Assembly: GCF_022760965.1 (NCBI RefSeq)
Contig: NZ_JAKVIJ010000003.1
Coordinates: 62,001-126,000 of the forward strand
Reading direction: 5' to 3'
DNA from: Simplicispira sedimenti
Lineage (GTDB): Bacteria > Pseudomonadota > Gammaproteobacteria > Burkholderiales > Burkholderiaceae_C
DNA: 64,000 bases
Shown: positions 54,548-62,699 of the stretch, in pieces
Position numbering within the stretch: position 1 is the stretch's first letter
Layout: each line of letters begins with the position of its first letter
Notes under the pieces: model-generated
What the model was told of the DNA's origin: nothing
The model's input: the letters and a program-made list of their open reading frames with translations, nothing else
The model's database searches: none
Program-made: the position numbers and the translations under genes

Positions 54548-54609
54548 AATTGGCCTGTAGCGCTTATCTATCAATCGCTGGCAGCTACTGATTTAATAGC
54601 ATTCCGCGC
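54543..54609 (-). repeat. Family-1 dispersed repeat, copy F
   Basis: Spans the whole gap between the convergent dbpA and ankyrin genes. Read on the minus strand: CAGTAGCTGCCAGCGATTG, GATAAGCGCTACAGGCCAAT. Its ends touch both stop codons. Confidence 0.85.
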
Positions 54610-54611
54610 CT

Positions 54612-55316
54612 TCACGGGCGTGCGCCGGCCGCCTCCAGCATCTTCACCATGGCGTCATAGCCGCGCTGGCGCGCCAGTTGCAGTGGCGTGTTGCCATGGC
54701 GGTCGGCGAGCCGGGTGCTGGCGCCCGCGTCCAGCAGCGCCTGCAGCGTGGCCTGGTGGCGCGCCCCGCCGTCGCCGAGCACGATGGACTCGATCAGCGC
54801 CGTCCAGTGCAGGTTGTTCACATGGTCCAGCGGCGCGCCGGCCGCGATGAGCTGGCGCACCACGCCCGCGTGCCCCAGGTGGGCGGCGGCGATCAGCGCC
54901 GTGCCGTCGTAGCGGCTGGTCACCTGCTTCGCGCTGGCGCCCAGCTGCAACAGCAGGCGCAGCGTGTCCTCGTCATCGGCCACGGCGGCGATGGTGACGG
55001 CGTCGTAGCGGTCGTTCTCCAGCAGGTCGAGCGCAGCGCCGGCCTGGGCCAGCAGGCGCACCGCCTCGCGCTGGCGCGCGAAGGTGGCCACGTGCAGCGG
55101 CGTGCGCCCGTGGGCATCGCGTGCGTTCAGGGTGCCCGGGCCGGGCTGCGCGGCCAGCAGGCGCTGCAGTGCCGGCACATCGCCGCGCGCGGCGGCGGCG
55201 TGCAGGCCCTGGTAGGCGGCAATCTCGCTGGCCGTGGGGGGCACCTGGGCTTGTGCCAGCGGCGTCAGCAGCAGTGCGGCGGTCAGTGCCAGCGGCAAGG
55301 TAGGGCATCGAAACAC
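54612..55316 (-). CDS. Exported ankyrin-repeat protein
   Basis: A 234-residue predicted periplasmic protein with a signal peptide (PLALTAALLLTPLAQA, about 7-22). About five ankyrin repeats fill the mature part, for example HGRTPLHVATFARQREAVRLL, DGTALIAAAHLGHAGVVRQL and HGNTPLQLARQRGYDAMVKML. The start is GTG 55316, with GAGAGGA upstream. Partner protein unknown. It lies downstream of the GlcG-type gene in the same direction, with a family-2 element between. Confidence 0.87.
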   Translation of the reverse strand: MFRCPTLPLALTAALLLTPLAQAQVPPTASEIAAYQGLHAAAARGDVPALQRLLAAQPGPGTLNARDAHGRTPLHVATFARQREAVRLLAQAGAALDLLENDRYDAVTIAAVADDEDTLRLLLQLGASAKQVTSRYDGTALIAAAHLGHAGVVRQLIAAGAPLDHVNNLHWTALIESIVLGDGGARHQATLQALLDAGASTRLADRHGNTPLQLARQRGYDAMVKMLEAAGARP

Positions 55317-55390
55317 GGCATGTTCCTCTCAATTCATCATCTCTGTGCTGCACAGGATCTGCGGCCTTGGCTGCTGGTGCTGCCCAGGCC

Positions 55391-55494
55391 AGTGGCCACC
55401 GCGCAAGGGCCGCCCCGCCGCGCTGGTGGCGTCCCCCTTCCGCATCGCGCAGCGATGCCAGAGAAGGGGGAAGGCGCGTAGCGCCACAGGGGGG
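55391..55494 (+). repeat. Family-2 structured 3' element, copy 2 (clearest hairpins)
   Basis: Lies four bases beyond the GlcG-type stop. Outer arms CCCCCTTC (55433-55440) and GAAGGGGG (55463-55470) enclose a perfect inner stem GCATCGC (55442-55448), loop GCA, GCGATGC (55452-55458). Flanking stems are GGCGC-TAC-GCGCC and a GCCACC-GCGC / GCGC-GGTGGC pairing. Confidence 0.85.
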
Positions 55495-55498
55495 TGTT

Positions 55499-55990
55499 TC
55501 ACTTCAGTTGGTCTTGGACCTTGGCGAGGGCCGCCATGGCGCACTGCTCGTCCAGGTGGCCGCCGGGCGCGCCGCCCACGCCCACGGCGCCGATGACCTC
55601 GTTGCCCACCTTCACCGGCACGCCGCCGCCCAGCAGCAGGTAGCCAGGGATCTGGCCCAGGTTGGCCGCGGCGGGGTTCTTCTGCGAACCTTCCATGATG
55701 GCCAGCGTGGTGTTCTTGGCCGAGGCCGAGGTGTAGGCCTTGAGGCGGCTGGCCTCCAGCGTGTGCGGGCCGGCGTTGTCGGCGCGCTGCACGGCGCGCA
55801 CGGTGCCGGCGCGGTCGACCACGGTGGCCGTCACGTTGTAGCCGCCGGCGGTGCAGGCGGCGACGGTGTGCGCGGCGATCTGGTTGGCCAGGTCGAGCGA
55901 CATGTTGCGCTCGGTGCGCACGCCTTCGGCGCTGGCGGCCGTGGCGATGAAGGCGAGGGCGAAGGCGGTGGTCTTGAGGATGTGGTGCAT
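55499..55990 (-). CDS. GlcG/HbpS family protein, exported
   Basis: A 163-residue predicted periplasmic protein with a signal peptide (TTAFALAFIATAASA). The mature part is the GlcG/HbpS (DUF336) fold: AAGGYNVTATVVDRAG-like start, then ASRLKAYTSASAKNT and PGYLLLGGGVPVKVGNEVIGAVGVGGAPGG. Family members bind heme or act near two-component sensors. GGAGAAC precedes ATG 55990. A two-component system lies upstream in the same direction, separated by 336 bp. Confidence 0.9.
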   Translation of the reverse strand: MHHILKTTAFALAFIATAASAEGVRTERNMSLDLANQIAAHTVAACTAGGYNVTATVVDRAGTVRAVQRADNAGPHTLEASRLKAYTSASAKNTTLAIMEGSQKNPAAANLGQIPGYLLLGGGVPVKVGNEVIGAVGVGGAPGGHLDEQCAMAALAKVQDQLK

Positions 55991-56326
55991 GGTGTTCTCC
56001 GGTGTTTGTGCTTCGGCGCCACCCGTTGCGGCGCCGTGGGAGAACTGTAGAAAAAGCCGCCGTGCGGCGCCATGCGGACGGCTACGCGCAAGGCTCCGTA
56101 GAAATACTGAGGAGGCAACCCCCTGTGGCGCTGCGCGCCTCCATGCGGCCGCCAGAGACGGCAACCCTTCGGGGACGTCCAAGCCTGCGCAGGCAGGCTT
56201 GGAGCCGCGCCCCTCAGCCCCTTCTCTGGCATCGCTGCGCGATGGGGAAGGGGGACGCTCCCAGCGCCCGCACGTGGGAATGCTGGCGGCCCTTGCGCGG
56301 CGGCCACTGGCGAAGTCAACAGCGTT
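55991..56326. other. Intergenic region of 336 bp with a rearranged family-2 element
   Basis: Between the response-regulator stop and the GlcG-type start. It holds the GlcG promoter region (about 55991-56110) with GC-rich palindromes and an expanded family-2 element (56117-56310). No coding frame is credible. Confidence 0.75.
56117..56310 (-). repeat. Family-2 structured 3' element, copy 6, expanded
   Basis: Begins CCCCCTGTGGCGCTGCGCGCC and ends GGCGGCCCTTGCGCGGCGGCC like other copies, with inner stem CATCGC/GCGATG. It is lengthened by about 80 bases holding a perfect 10-bp hairpin, CCAAGCCTGC (56179-56188), loop GCAG, GCAGGCTTGG (56193-56202). It is the only copy not placed directly after a stop codon in the usual polarity. 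Confidence 0.75.
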
Positions 56327-56965
56327 TCACGGGTCTGGGTGGGTATCTACGAGCGCGGCGTAGCGCCGGATGAGCTGGGCCAGAGAGTCCACGCCCAGCT
56401 TGGCGAACAGGTTGGCGCGGTGCGTTTCCACCGTGCGGGGCGAGAGTTCGAGCGCGCGGCCGATCTCCTTGTTCGTCAGCCCCTCGACGATCAGGCCCAG
56501 CACCTCGCGCTCGCGCGCCGAGAGCTGGGCGTGGCGCTCGCGCGCCTGCTGGTCGGCCTGGTGGCGCTCGCGCGAGCGCACATGCTGGCGCACGGCGTTT
56601 TGCAGGGCCTCGATGAGCACCTCGTCGTGCACCGGTTTTTCGAGGAACTCGGCCGCGCCGGCCTTGAAGGCGCGGCGGCACATGTCCACCGTGCCGTGGC
56701 CGGTGAGCAGGACCACGGGCTGGTCCGCCCCCCGGGCCTGGAGCTGCTCCAGCACGGCCAGGCCGCTGGTGCCGGGCATGCGCACGTCGAGCACGACGGC
56801 GCCGATGCTGGCGCGGTCAAAGCCCGCCAGGAAGGCTTGCGGATCGGCCCAGGCCTGCACGCGCAGGCCCACGGTGGCGATGAGCAGGGAGAGACCCTCG
56901 CGCACGGCGGCGTCGTCGTCCACGAGGTGGATGAGGGGCGAGAGGGACGGGGCGCTGTCGTTCAT
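56327..56965 (-). CDS. Two-component response regulator, FixJ/NarL type
   Basis: A 212-residue regulator. The receiver domain (about 8-125) has the phosphoacceptor Asp60 (AVVLDVRMPGTSGL) and the conserved lysine in FLEKPV. A LuxR-type HTH follows at about 148-205 (LSAREREVLGLIVEGLTNKEIG). The FixJ-like layout matches its partner kinase, which it overlaps by four bases. Target genes are not shown; the GlcG-type gene just downstream is a candidate. Confidence 0.93.
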   Translation of the reverse strand: MNDSAPSLSPLIHLVDDDAAVREGLSLLIATVGLRVQAWADPQAFLAGFDRASIGAVVLDVRMPGTSGLAVLEQLQARGADQPVVLLTGHGTVDMCRRAFKAGAAEFLEKPVHDEVLIEALQNAVRQHVRSRERHQADQQARERHAQLSAREREVLGLIVEGLTNKEIGRALELSPRTVETHRANLFAKLGVDSLAQLIRRYAALVDTHPDP

Positions 56966-58446
56966 GGCTTGGAGGTGGCGGCGGGCAGGCGGAGCACGAA
57001 GGCCGCGCCCCGGCCGTGGCCGGGGGCGAGCTGGAGGCTGGCGCCCATGGCCTGGGCCAGGCTTTCGCACAGCGGCAGGCCCAGGCCGAGGCCGCCTGCG
57101 CGCGTGGTGAAGAAGGGCTCGAACAGGCGCTCGCGCGCCTCGGGCGGGATGCCCGGGCCGTGGTCGCGCACGGTGAGCTGCACCTGGCCGGGGGTGGGTG
57201 CGGTGAGGTGCAGTTCCAGCCGGCGCTCGGCGGCAGGCACCTGTTCCAGCGCCTGCAGCGCGTTCACCACGAGGTTGTGCACGATCTGTTGCAGCGCCAC
57301 GGGCTCGGCGAGCACGGCGGGCAGGTTGGGCTCGGCGTGCACCTCGGGCACCACGGCGCGGGCGCGGCATTCGGGTTCCAGCAGGTGCAGCGCGTCGTGC
57401 ACGGCGGCGGGCAGCTGCAGCGGCTGCGCCTGGCTGGCGAGGTCGGGGCGCTCGACCAGGCGGCGCAGCCGGCCCACCACGTCGGAGGCGCGGCGCGCCT
57501 GCTCCACGGCGCGCGCCATGGCGGTGCGCGCGGTCTCCAGGTCGGGCGGGTCGTCGCACAGCAGGCGCTGCGCGGCCTGCGTGCCCGAGAGCAGCGCGGT
57601 GAGGGGCTGGTTGAGCTCGTGCGCCATGCCGGCGGCGAGCTCGCCCAGGGTGTTCAGGCGCGCCACCTGGCCCAGGCGCAGCAGCTCCTCGGCACGCCGG
57701 CGCGCCACGCGGTGGCGCCACAGCATGCGCATGGCCACGGCGGCGGCGGCGGTGGCCGCGCACCAGCCCAGCATGGCGAACCAGGGCAGCTCGTCCCAAC
57801 CGACCACGCGCCGTGCCACGACATCGAGCGGCTGGCTCGGTGAGGCCAGGGTCTTGCGAAATCCGTAGGCCCAGCCCCGCTCCGGCGTGCGGCCGCTCTG
57901 GATGGTGAAGGCCTGGCCGGCGTGCTCCAGCGTCACGCGCACGGGGCTGGCGGCGCGGTCCATGGGCCATTCGTCGCGCGGCACGGTGGCGTGCAGGTCG
58001 ATGTGCAGCGCGTAGCTGGCCGGCGTGCTGGCCAGCACCAGGTGGTAGCGCCCTGCAGCGAGGTCGGGCCGGGCCAGCGTGGCGTGGCCGGCGGCGCGCG
58101 AGGCGGCCTCGGCGGTGTCGAGCCCGGGCGCGGCGGCGGGCCAGGCGCCATCGGCCGGGCGGCGCAGCACGTCGAGGATCTGCGGGTACACCGAGGGCAG
58201 GCGCGGCAGCGCGGCGTCGGCGCCGCCCTGGCCGGGCTCGGCGGGCTGCAGCAGCGCCAGGGTGGAGAGGATGGCGTCGTGCTGCACCGCGCGCTGGCTC
58301 AGCAGGCGGTGCACGATGCGCGCGTCGGTCTCGAAGGACGCCTGCAGCTGCTGCAGGCGCGCGTGCGCCAGCCACCCGGCACCACCACCGGCGGCCAGGA
58401 TGCAGGCCAGCGCGGCGGCGGTGCGGCGGTGCCATGCCTTGTTCAT
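56962..58446 (-). CDS. Sensor histidine kinase, DctB/FixL-like
   Basis: A 494-residue membrane kinase. A helix at about 10-28 and another at about 222-240 flank a periplasmic sensor rich in Ala/Pro; then the dimerisation box with His276 (AAGMAHELNQPLTALL) and the ATPase domain (NLVVNALQAL; DHGPGIPPEARERLFEPFF; GGLGLGL). ATG 58446 fits the signal-anchor start. ATGA overlap couples it to the response regulator. Signal unknown; the domain order is that of C4-dicarboxylate (DctB-like) sensors. Confidence 0.93.
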   Translation of the reverse strand: MNKAWHRRTAAALACILAAGGGAGWLAHARLQQLQASFETDARIVHRLLSQRAVQHDAILSTLALLQPAEPGQGGADAALPRLPSVYPQILDVLRRPADGAWPAAAPGLDTAEAASRAAGHATLARPDLAAGRYHLVLASTPASYALHIDLHATVPRDEWPMDRAASPVRVTLEHAGQAFTIQSGRTPERGWAYGFRKTLASPSQPLDVVARRVVGWDELPWFAMLGWCAATAAAAVAMRMLWRHRVARRRAEELLRLGQVARLNTLGELAAGMAHELNQPLTALLSGTQAAQRLLCDDPPDLETARTAMARAVEQARRASDVVGRLRRLVERPDLASQAQPLQLPAAVHDALHLLEPECRARAVVPEVHAEPNLPAVLAEPVALQQIVHNLVVNALQALEQVPAAERRLELHLTAPTPGQVQLTVRDHGPGIPPEARERLFEPFFTTRAGGLGLGLPLCESLAQAMGASLQLAPGHGRGAAFVLRLPAATSKP

Positions 58447-58499
58447 GGCGGCGATTCTGGCACGGGGTGGGGTGGTGCGGGTCTGGTGTAATCCGGGCC

Positions 58500-59432
58500 A
58501 TGTCTTCCAATGCCCCATTCCCTCGCCCCTGGCTGACGCCCGCCAACCTGCTGCGCGCCTCGGTGGGCGTGGCCCTGCTCACCATCACGCTCAAGACCCT
58601 GGCCTGGTACGTGACGGGTTCGGTGGGCCTGCTGTCGGACGCCATGGAGTCCTTCGTCAACCTCGCCAGCGCGGTGTTCGCCCTGGCCATGGTGACGGTG
58701 GCGCAGTTGCCGGCCGACGACAACCACCCTTATGGCCACCACAAGGCCGAGTACTTTTCCTCGGGCTTCGAGGGCCTGCTCATCGTGGGCGTGGCCGGCG
58801 GCATCCTCTGGGCGGCCGGGCACCGGCTGTTCGACCCGCAGCCGCTGGAACAGGTGGGCTGGGGCCTGGGGCTGTCGGTGCTCAGCTCGGCGCTCAACGG
58901 CCTGCTGGCCTGGGCCATGTTCCGCGCCGCGCGCGAGCACCGTTCGATCGCGCTGGAGGCCGATGCGCGCCACCTCGTCACCGATGTCTGGACCTCGGCC
59001 GGCGTGCTGGTGGGTCTGGTGGGCGCGGCCCTCACAGGCTGGTTGTGGCTGGATGCCGCGGCAGCCATCCTGGTGGCGCTCAACATCCTCAAGGAAGGCC
59101 TGGAACTGGTCTGGCGCTCGACGCAGGGCCTGATGGACGAGGCCGCCGAACCCGAGGTGCAGGCCACCATCGAGGCCACGCTGCAAGGCTTCGTGCAGGG
59201 CCAGCCGCCGGGGGCGCTGCGCTTCGACCATGTGTCCACGCGCCGCGCCGGGCAGCGCCGCTTTGTCGATATGCACATGCACATGCCGGCCGACTGGACC
59301 CTGCACCATGCCGCCGAGCTGCGCGGCCAGGTCGAGCGCGCCCTGATGGCCGCCGTGCCCGGCCTGCGCGCCACCATCGAGCTGCTGCCCACCGACGTAG
59401 AGGCCCATTTTGACGACCCGAAGGATGTGTGA
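58500..59432 (+). CDS. Cation diffusion facilitator (CDF) family transporter
   Basis: A 310-residue inner-membrane metal exporter with six helices and a cytoplasmic C-terminal domain. Helix 5 keeps the HxxxD metal site (His158, Asp162 in RHLVTDVW). Helix 2 has ESFVN (Glu50, Asn54) where zinc/iron CDFs carry H/DxxxD, which marks a distinct subgroup. A His-rich stretch (VDMHMHMP) lies in the C-terminal domain. It is divergent from the sensor kinase by 53 bp, and a family-2 element follows its stop. Metal specificity is not clear. Confidence 0.88.
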   Translation: MSSNAPFPRPWLTPANLLRASVGVALLTITLKTLAWYVTGSVGLLSDAMESFVNLASAVFALAMVTVAQLPADDNHPYGHHKAEYFSSGFEGLLIVGVAGGILWAAGHRLFDPQPLEQVGWGLGLSVLSSALNGLLAWAMFRAAREHRSIALEADARHLVTDVWTSAGVLVGLVGAALTGWLWLDAAAAILVALNILKEGLELVWRSTQGLMDEAAEPEVQATIEATLQGFVQGQPPGALRFDHVSTRRAGQRRFVDMHMHMPADWTLHHAAELRGQVERALMAAVPGLRATIELLPTDVEAHFDDPKDV

Positions 59433-59439
59433 TGGAACA

Positions 59440-59545
59440 CCCCCCTGTGTCGCTGCGCTCCTTCCCCCCGCTCTCGCATTGCTGCGCAATGCGGGCAGGG
59501 AGACGCCACCAGCGCGGCGGGGCGGCCCTTGCGCGGTGGCCGCTG
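59440..59545 (-). repeat. Family-2 structured 3' element, copy 5
   Basis: Starts CCCCCCTGTG seven bases after the CDF stop. The inner stem is CGCATTGC-TGC-GCAATGCG, eight perfect pairs, while the outer arms are weaker (CCCCCCGCTC / GGGCAGGGAG). Ends GGCGGCCCTTGCGCGGTGGCC. Confidence 0.8.
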
Positions 59546-59585
59546 GCTTGGGCCGCGCCGGTTGCATGTGCCTTGGAGCACTGAA

Positions 59586-60050
59586 ATGATTGCGATTCTG
59601 CAAAGGGTGAGCCAGGCGCGCGTGGATGTGGCGGGCGAGACCGTGGGCGCCATCGGCGCGGGCCTGCTGGTGCTGGTGTGCGCCGAGCGCGGCGACACCG
59701 AGCAGGAGGCCGACAGGCTGCTGTCCAAGATCCTCAAGCTGCGCATCTTCAGCGACGAGGCTGGCAAGATGAACCGCAGCGTGCAGGACATCGGTGGCGG
59801 CCTGCTGCTGGTGAGCCAGTTCACCCTGGCCGCCGACACCTCCAGCGGCAACCGCCCCGGCTTCAGCCAGGCCGCCGCGCCCGATGAGGGGCGGCGGCTG
59901 TTCGACTACGTGGTCGCCCAGGCGCGCGCCGCGCACCCCGTGGTGCAGACGGGCCGGTTTGCCGCCGACATGCAGGTGCACCTGGTCAACGACGGGCCGG
60001 TGACGATTCCGATGCGCATGGAACCATGCCCGGGTTCGATTCAAAAATGA
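59586..60050 (+). CDS. dtd: D-aminoacyl-tRNA deacylase
   Basis: A 154-residue cytosolic enzyme that removes D-amino acids (and mischarged glycine) from tRNA. VSQARVDVAGETVGAIGAGLLVLV at the start, LLLVSQFTLAAD near 75-86 (the SQFTL motif) and NDGPVTIPM (the GP-motif) are diagnostic. The C-terminal tail (about PCPGSIQK) and the TGA stop come from an adjoining family-1 repeat, making the protein slightly longer than the usual 145 residues. Confidence 0.96.
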   Translation: MIAILQRVSQARVDVAGETVGAIGAGLLVLVCAERGDTEQEADRLLSKILKLRIFSDEAGKMNRSVQDIGGGLLLVSQFTLAADTSSGNRPGFSQAAAPDEGRRLFDYVVAQARAAHPVVQTGRFAADMQVHLVNDGPVTIPMRMEPCPGSIQK

Positions 60051-60100
60051 TAGCTGCTGGCGCTTGATAGATATGCGCTGAGGTTGTTTTTTTATTTTTG
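60039..60100 (+). repeat. Family-1 dispersed repeat, copy D
   Basis: Core AAAATGATAGCTGCTGGCGC ... GCGCTGAGGTTGTTTTTTTA. It overlaps the 3' end of dtd and supplies its stop codon (60048-60050). The T-run fits a terminator for dtd. Confidence 0.8.
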
Positions 60101-61351
60101 GTTGGCCAGCAATGGTGACTTCGGCAGTACCCGAAACGCCAGCGAAGCCAGCGCCAGCCAGCCCGCAATGGCCAGCATGACGGCGGTGTGCGGGTCGGTG
60201 CCGCGCTGCTCGGCCCAGGTGGCGACGATGCCGGTGAACCACTGCATCAGCGCCACGCCCAGGAACATGGCCATGGTGAAGGCCGACAGGGCGCGGCCCG
60301 TCAGCGCGGGTGGGTAGGAGGCGCGCACGTCGGCGTACTGCAGCACGCCATAGCCCGACAGCAGGCCCATCAGCAGGATCAGCGCCACGCTGGCGCCGGC
60401 CTGCTGACGCAGCAGTGCCAGCGCCACGAACAGCGCGGCCATCAGCAGCGAGGCGTTGGCGATCCATGGCCGGCGCTTTGCGGTGCCGGGGTCCAGCCGG
60501 CCCGACAGGCCGGGTGCGAACAGCGCGATGAGCGACAGGGCGAGTGCGACGTTGCCGCTGTCCACCAGCGTGAAGTGGAAGCGGTCCATCAGCAGCGGCG
60601 CCAGCCACAGGCCGCGCAGGGACAGGAAGGCAGCGTAGCCCGACATGCCCAGCAGCAGGATGCCCCAGGTGTGGGGCAGGAGCAGCAGCTCGGCAAAGCC
60701 GCGCAGGGCCTGGCCCCAGGTTTCTTGCGCGGCTGCGGGCGGGGTGGGCAGTGGGGGCTCGTGCACGCGCAGGTAGATCAGCAGCCACGACAGCGCGCTC
60801 AAGCCGGCCAGCGCTGCGTATCCGGTGCGCCAGCCGCCGTGCTGCACCAGCCAGGCGAGCGGGGTGCCGGTGAATAGCAGGCCCAGCCCGCCCACGCCCA
60901 TGGCCACGCCCGAGAGAAAAGCGAAGCGATCCGCCGGAAAGTGCCGCGCGATGAACAGCGTGCACGCCAGGAAGGCGGGCGAGCAGCCCATGCCGATCAG
61001 CAACTGGCCCGCCATCAGCCCGGCATAGCCAGGTGCCAGAGCGGAGAGTGTCGCACCGGCAATCGCCAGCGGAAAGGCGGTGAGCACGGTGCGGCGCAGA
61101 CCGTACAGGTCCAGGCCCACGCCCATCAACAGTTGGGCCACTCCGAAGGAAAGACCGAACAGCCCGGCGAAGGCGCCCAGCGACTGGGCGGACAGCCCGA
61201 ACTCCGCCGTCAGCCCCTGGGCCAGGATGGCGGTGGTGGTGCGGAACGCCTGGCTGAGCGCGAAGCCGCTGAGCAGCGCCAGCAGCATGACCCAGAGCGC
61301 GCGCTCGTTTGTGTGTCTTGGGCCGGGGGGAGGCGTTGTGTGGTTGTTCAC
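60092..61351 (-). CDS. MFS transporter
   Basis: A 419-residue inner-membrane transporter with about 12 helices. The loop after helix 2 reads MGVGLDLYGLRRTVLT, a variant MFS motif A. Start is GTG 61351, which overlaps the TSUP stop by four bases (GTGA). The pair forms a transport operon with the TSUP gene upstream. Substrate unknown. Confidence 0.88.
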   Translation of the reverse strand: MNNHTTPPPGPRHTNERALWVMLLALLSGFALSQAFRTTTAILAQGLTAEFGLSAQSLGAFAGLFGLSFGVAQLLMGVGLDLYGLRRTVLTAFPLAIAGATLSALAPGYAGLMAGQLLIGMGCSPAFLACTLFIARHFPADRFAFLSGVAMGVGGLGLLFTGTPLAWLVQHGGWRTGYAALAGLSALSWLLIYLRVHEPPLPTPPAAAQETWGQALRGFAELLLLPHTWGILLLGMSGYAAFLSLRGLWLAPLLMDRFHFTLVDSGNVALALSLIALFAPGLSGRLDPGTAKRRPWIANASLLMAALFVALALLRQQAGASVALILLMGLLSGYGVLQYADVRASYPPALTGRALSAFTMAMFLGVALMQWFTGIVATWAEQRGTDPHTAVMLAIAGWLALASLAFRVLPKSPLLANQK

Positions 61352-62085
61352 TGCCGCCAGAAGAACAGCCCCGCCATCACCAGGCCTGTGGCCACAATGC
61401 CCCAGCGCAGCACCGGCGCGGGCAGCCTGCGCGCCACGCGCGCGCCGCCGTAGCCGCCGGCCGTGGCGGCCAGCATCATCAGCAGTGCCTGGGGCCAATG
61501 CACCACGCCGCCTGCGGCGTAGATGGCCACGGCGATGGCTGTCAGCAAGGCCGACACCCAGTTCTTCAGCCCGTTCATGGCGTTGAGGTTGGTCTGGCCC
61601 AGCAGGCCGAACAGAGCCAGCAGCAGGATGCCCAGCCCGCCGTTGAAGTAGCCGCCGTAGCCCGCCACGGCCAGCACGCCGACGGTGGCGCGGGCGGTGG
61701 AGGGCTTGCCGCCCGCGAGCCGCGCGCGCAGCCAGGGCCCGAAGGCGAACAGCGCCGTGGCCGCCAGCAGCAGCCAGGGCACCACCTTGCGGAAGGTGGC
61801 GTCGGGGGTGACCAGCAGCAGCGCCGCGCCGGCTGCACCGCCTACCAGCGAGAGCACCACCAGCAGCCGCATCGACAGGCCCGGTGGCGGCGCGGTGTCT
61901 TCACGAAAGCCCCAGGCCCCGGCGATATACCCTGGCAGCAGCGCCACCGTGCCCGTGGCATTGGCTGCCACGGGCGGCACGCCGGTGAACACGAGCGCGG
62001 GCAGGGTCAGAAAGCTGCCGCCTCCGGCGACGGCGTTGAGGGCGCCAGCGATGAAGGCGGCGGCGAGCAGCAGGATGGTGTCCAA
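61348..62085 (-). CDS. TSUP (TauE/SafE) family membrane protein
   Basis: A 245-residue inner-membrane protein with about eight helices and the family motif AGALNAVAGGGSFLTLPALVF at its N-terminus plus a second repeat later (YFNGGLGILLLALFGLLG). These proteins export sulfite or organosulfonates, or move small organic acids. The start is an uncommon TTG at 62085, fixed by AAGGAG five bases upstream. It is coupled to the MFS gene by a four-base overlap. Confidence 0.9.
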   Translation of the reverse strand: MDTILLLAAAFIAGALNAVAGGGSFLTLPALVFTGVPPVAANATGTVALLPGYIAGAWGFREDTAPPPGLSMRLLVVLSLVGGAAGAALLLVTPDATFRKVVPWLLLAATALFAFGPWLRARLAGGKPSTARATVGVLAVAGYGGYFNGGLGILLLALFGLLGQTNLNAMNGLKNWVSALLTAIAVAIYAAGGVVHWPQALLMMLAATAGGYGGARVARRLPAPVLRWGIVATGLVMAGLFFWRQ

Positions 62086-62240
62086 GGGGTCTCCTTCAGG
62101 CCCGGGTCCGTAAGGGCCTGTTCAAAGATGATTGCGGGCTATTGCGGCTATCTTAGGTGGAGATTTTTGAAGCTGATGGGTAGATTGGCACCTCAAAAGT
62201 ACCAACTGCTTTGCCGGAGGGTGTGCGGTCGCGGGGCAGG
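62086..62240. other. Unexplained intergenic stretch with a possible mobile-element remnant
   Basis: Contains GGGCCTGTTCAAAGATG, which resembles insertion-sequence ends, and tandem ATTGCGGGCT/ATTGCGGCT. Several short AT-rich words unlike the surroundings follow. No gene is seen. Confidence 0.35.
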
Positions 62241-62699
62241 CTATGGGGCGTAGGGGTCGGCGTAGCCCAGTTCCTGCAGGATGGAAGTTTCGTAGGCCTC
62301 CATCTCCTGTGCATCCTGCTCGCTGGTTTCGTGGTCCCAGCCCTGGGCATGCAGCGTGCCGTGCACCAGCAGGTGGGCGTAGTGCTCTTCCAGGCTTTTG
62401 TTCTGCTCGCGTGCCTCGCGCTCGACCACGGGGGCGCAGAGCACCAGGTCGGCGGTGACCACCGGCTCCTGCGTGTAGTCGAAGGTCAGCACGTTGGTGG
62501 CGTAGTCCTTGTGCCGGTAGTCGCGGTTGAGCTGGCGGCCTTCGTCCTCGCCGACGATGCGTACGGTGATTTCGGCGTCCTGGGCGAGGGCGTGGCGGAT
62601 CCAGCGCGCGACCTTGTGGCGCGGCAGCACGGCGCGGTGGGCCGCTGTGTCGTCGCTGCGGGCAAACTGCAGGGAGAGGGTGAGGTGGTTTAGAGCCAT
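62241..62699 (-). CDS. ybeY: Endoribonuclease YbeY
   Basis: A 152-residue single-strand endoribonuclease for 16S rRNA 3'-end maturation and ribosome quality control. HLLVHGTLHAQGWDHE near 108-123 is the zinc site HxxxHxxxxxH. The ATG at 62699 and its GGAGG site (five-base spacer) both lie inside a family-1 repeat that fills the gap to ybeZ. The ybeZ-ybeY order is conserved in proteobacteria. Confidence 0.96.
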   Translation of the reverse strand: MALNHLTLSLQFARSDDTAAHRAVLPRHKVARWIRHALAQDAEITVRIVGEDEGRQLNRDYRHKDYATNVLTFDYTQEPVVTADLVLCAPVVEREAREQNKSLEEHYAHLLVHGTLHAQGWDHETSEQDAQEMEAYETSILQELGYADPYAP

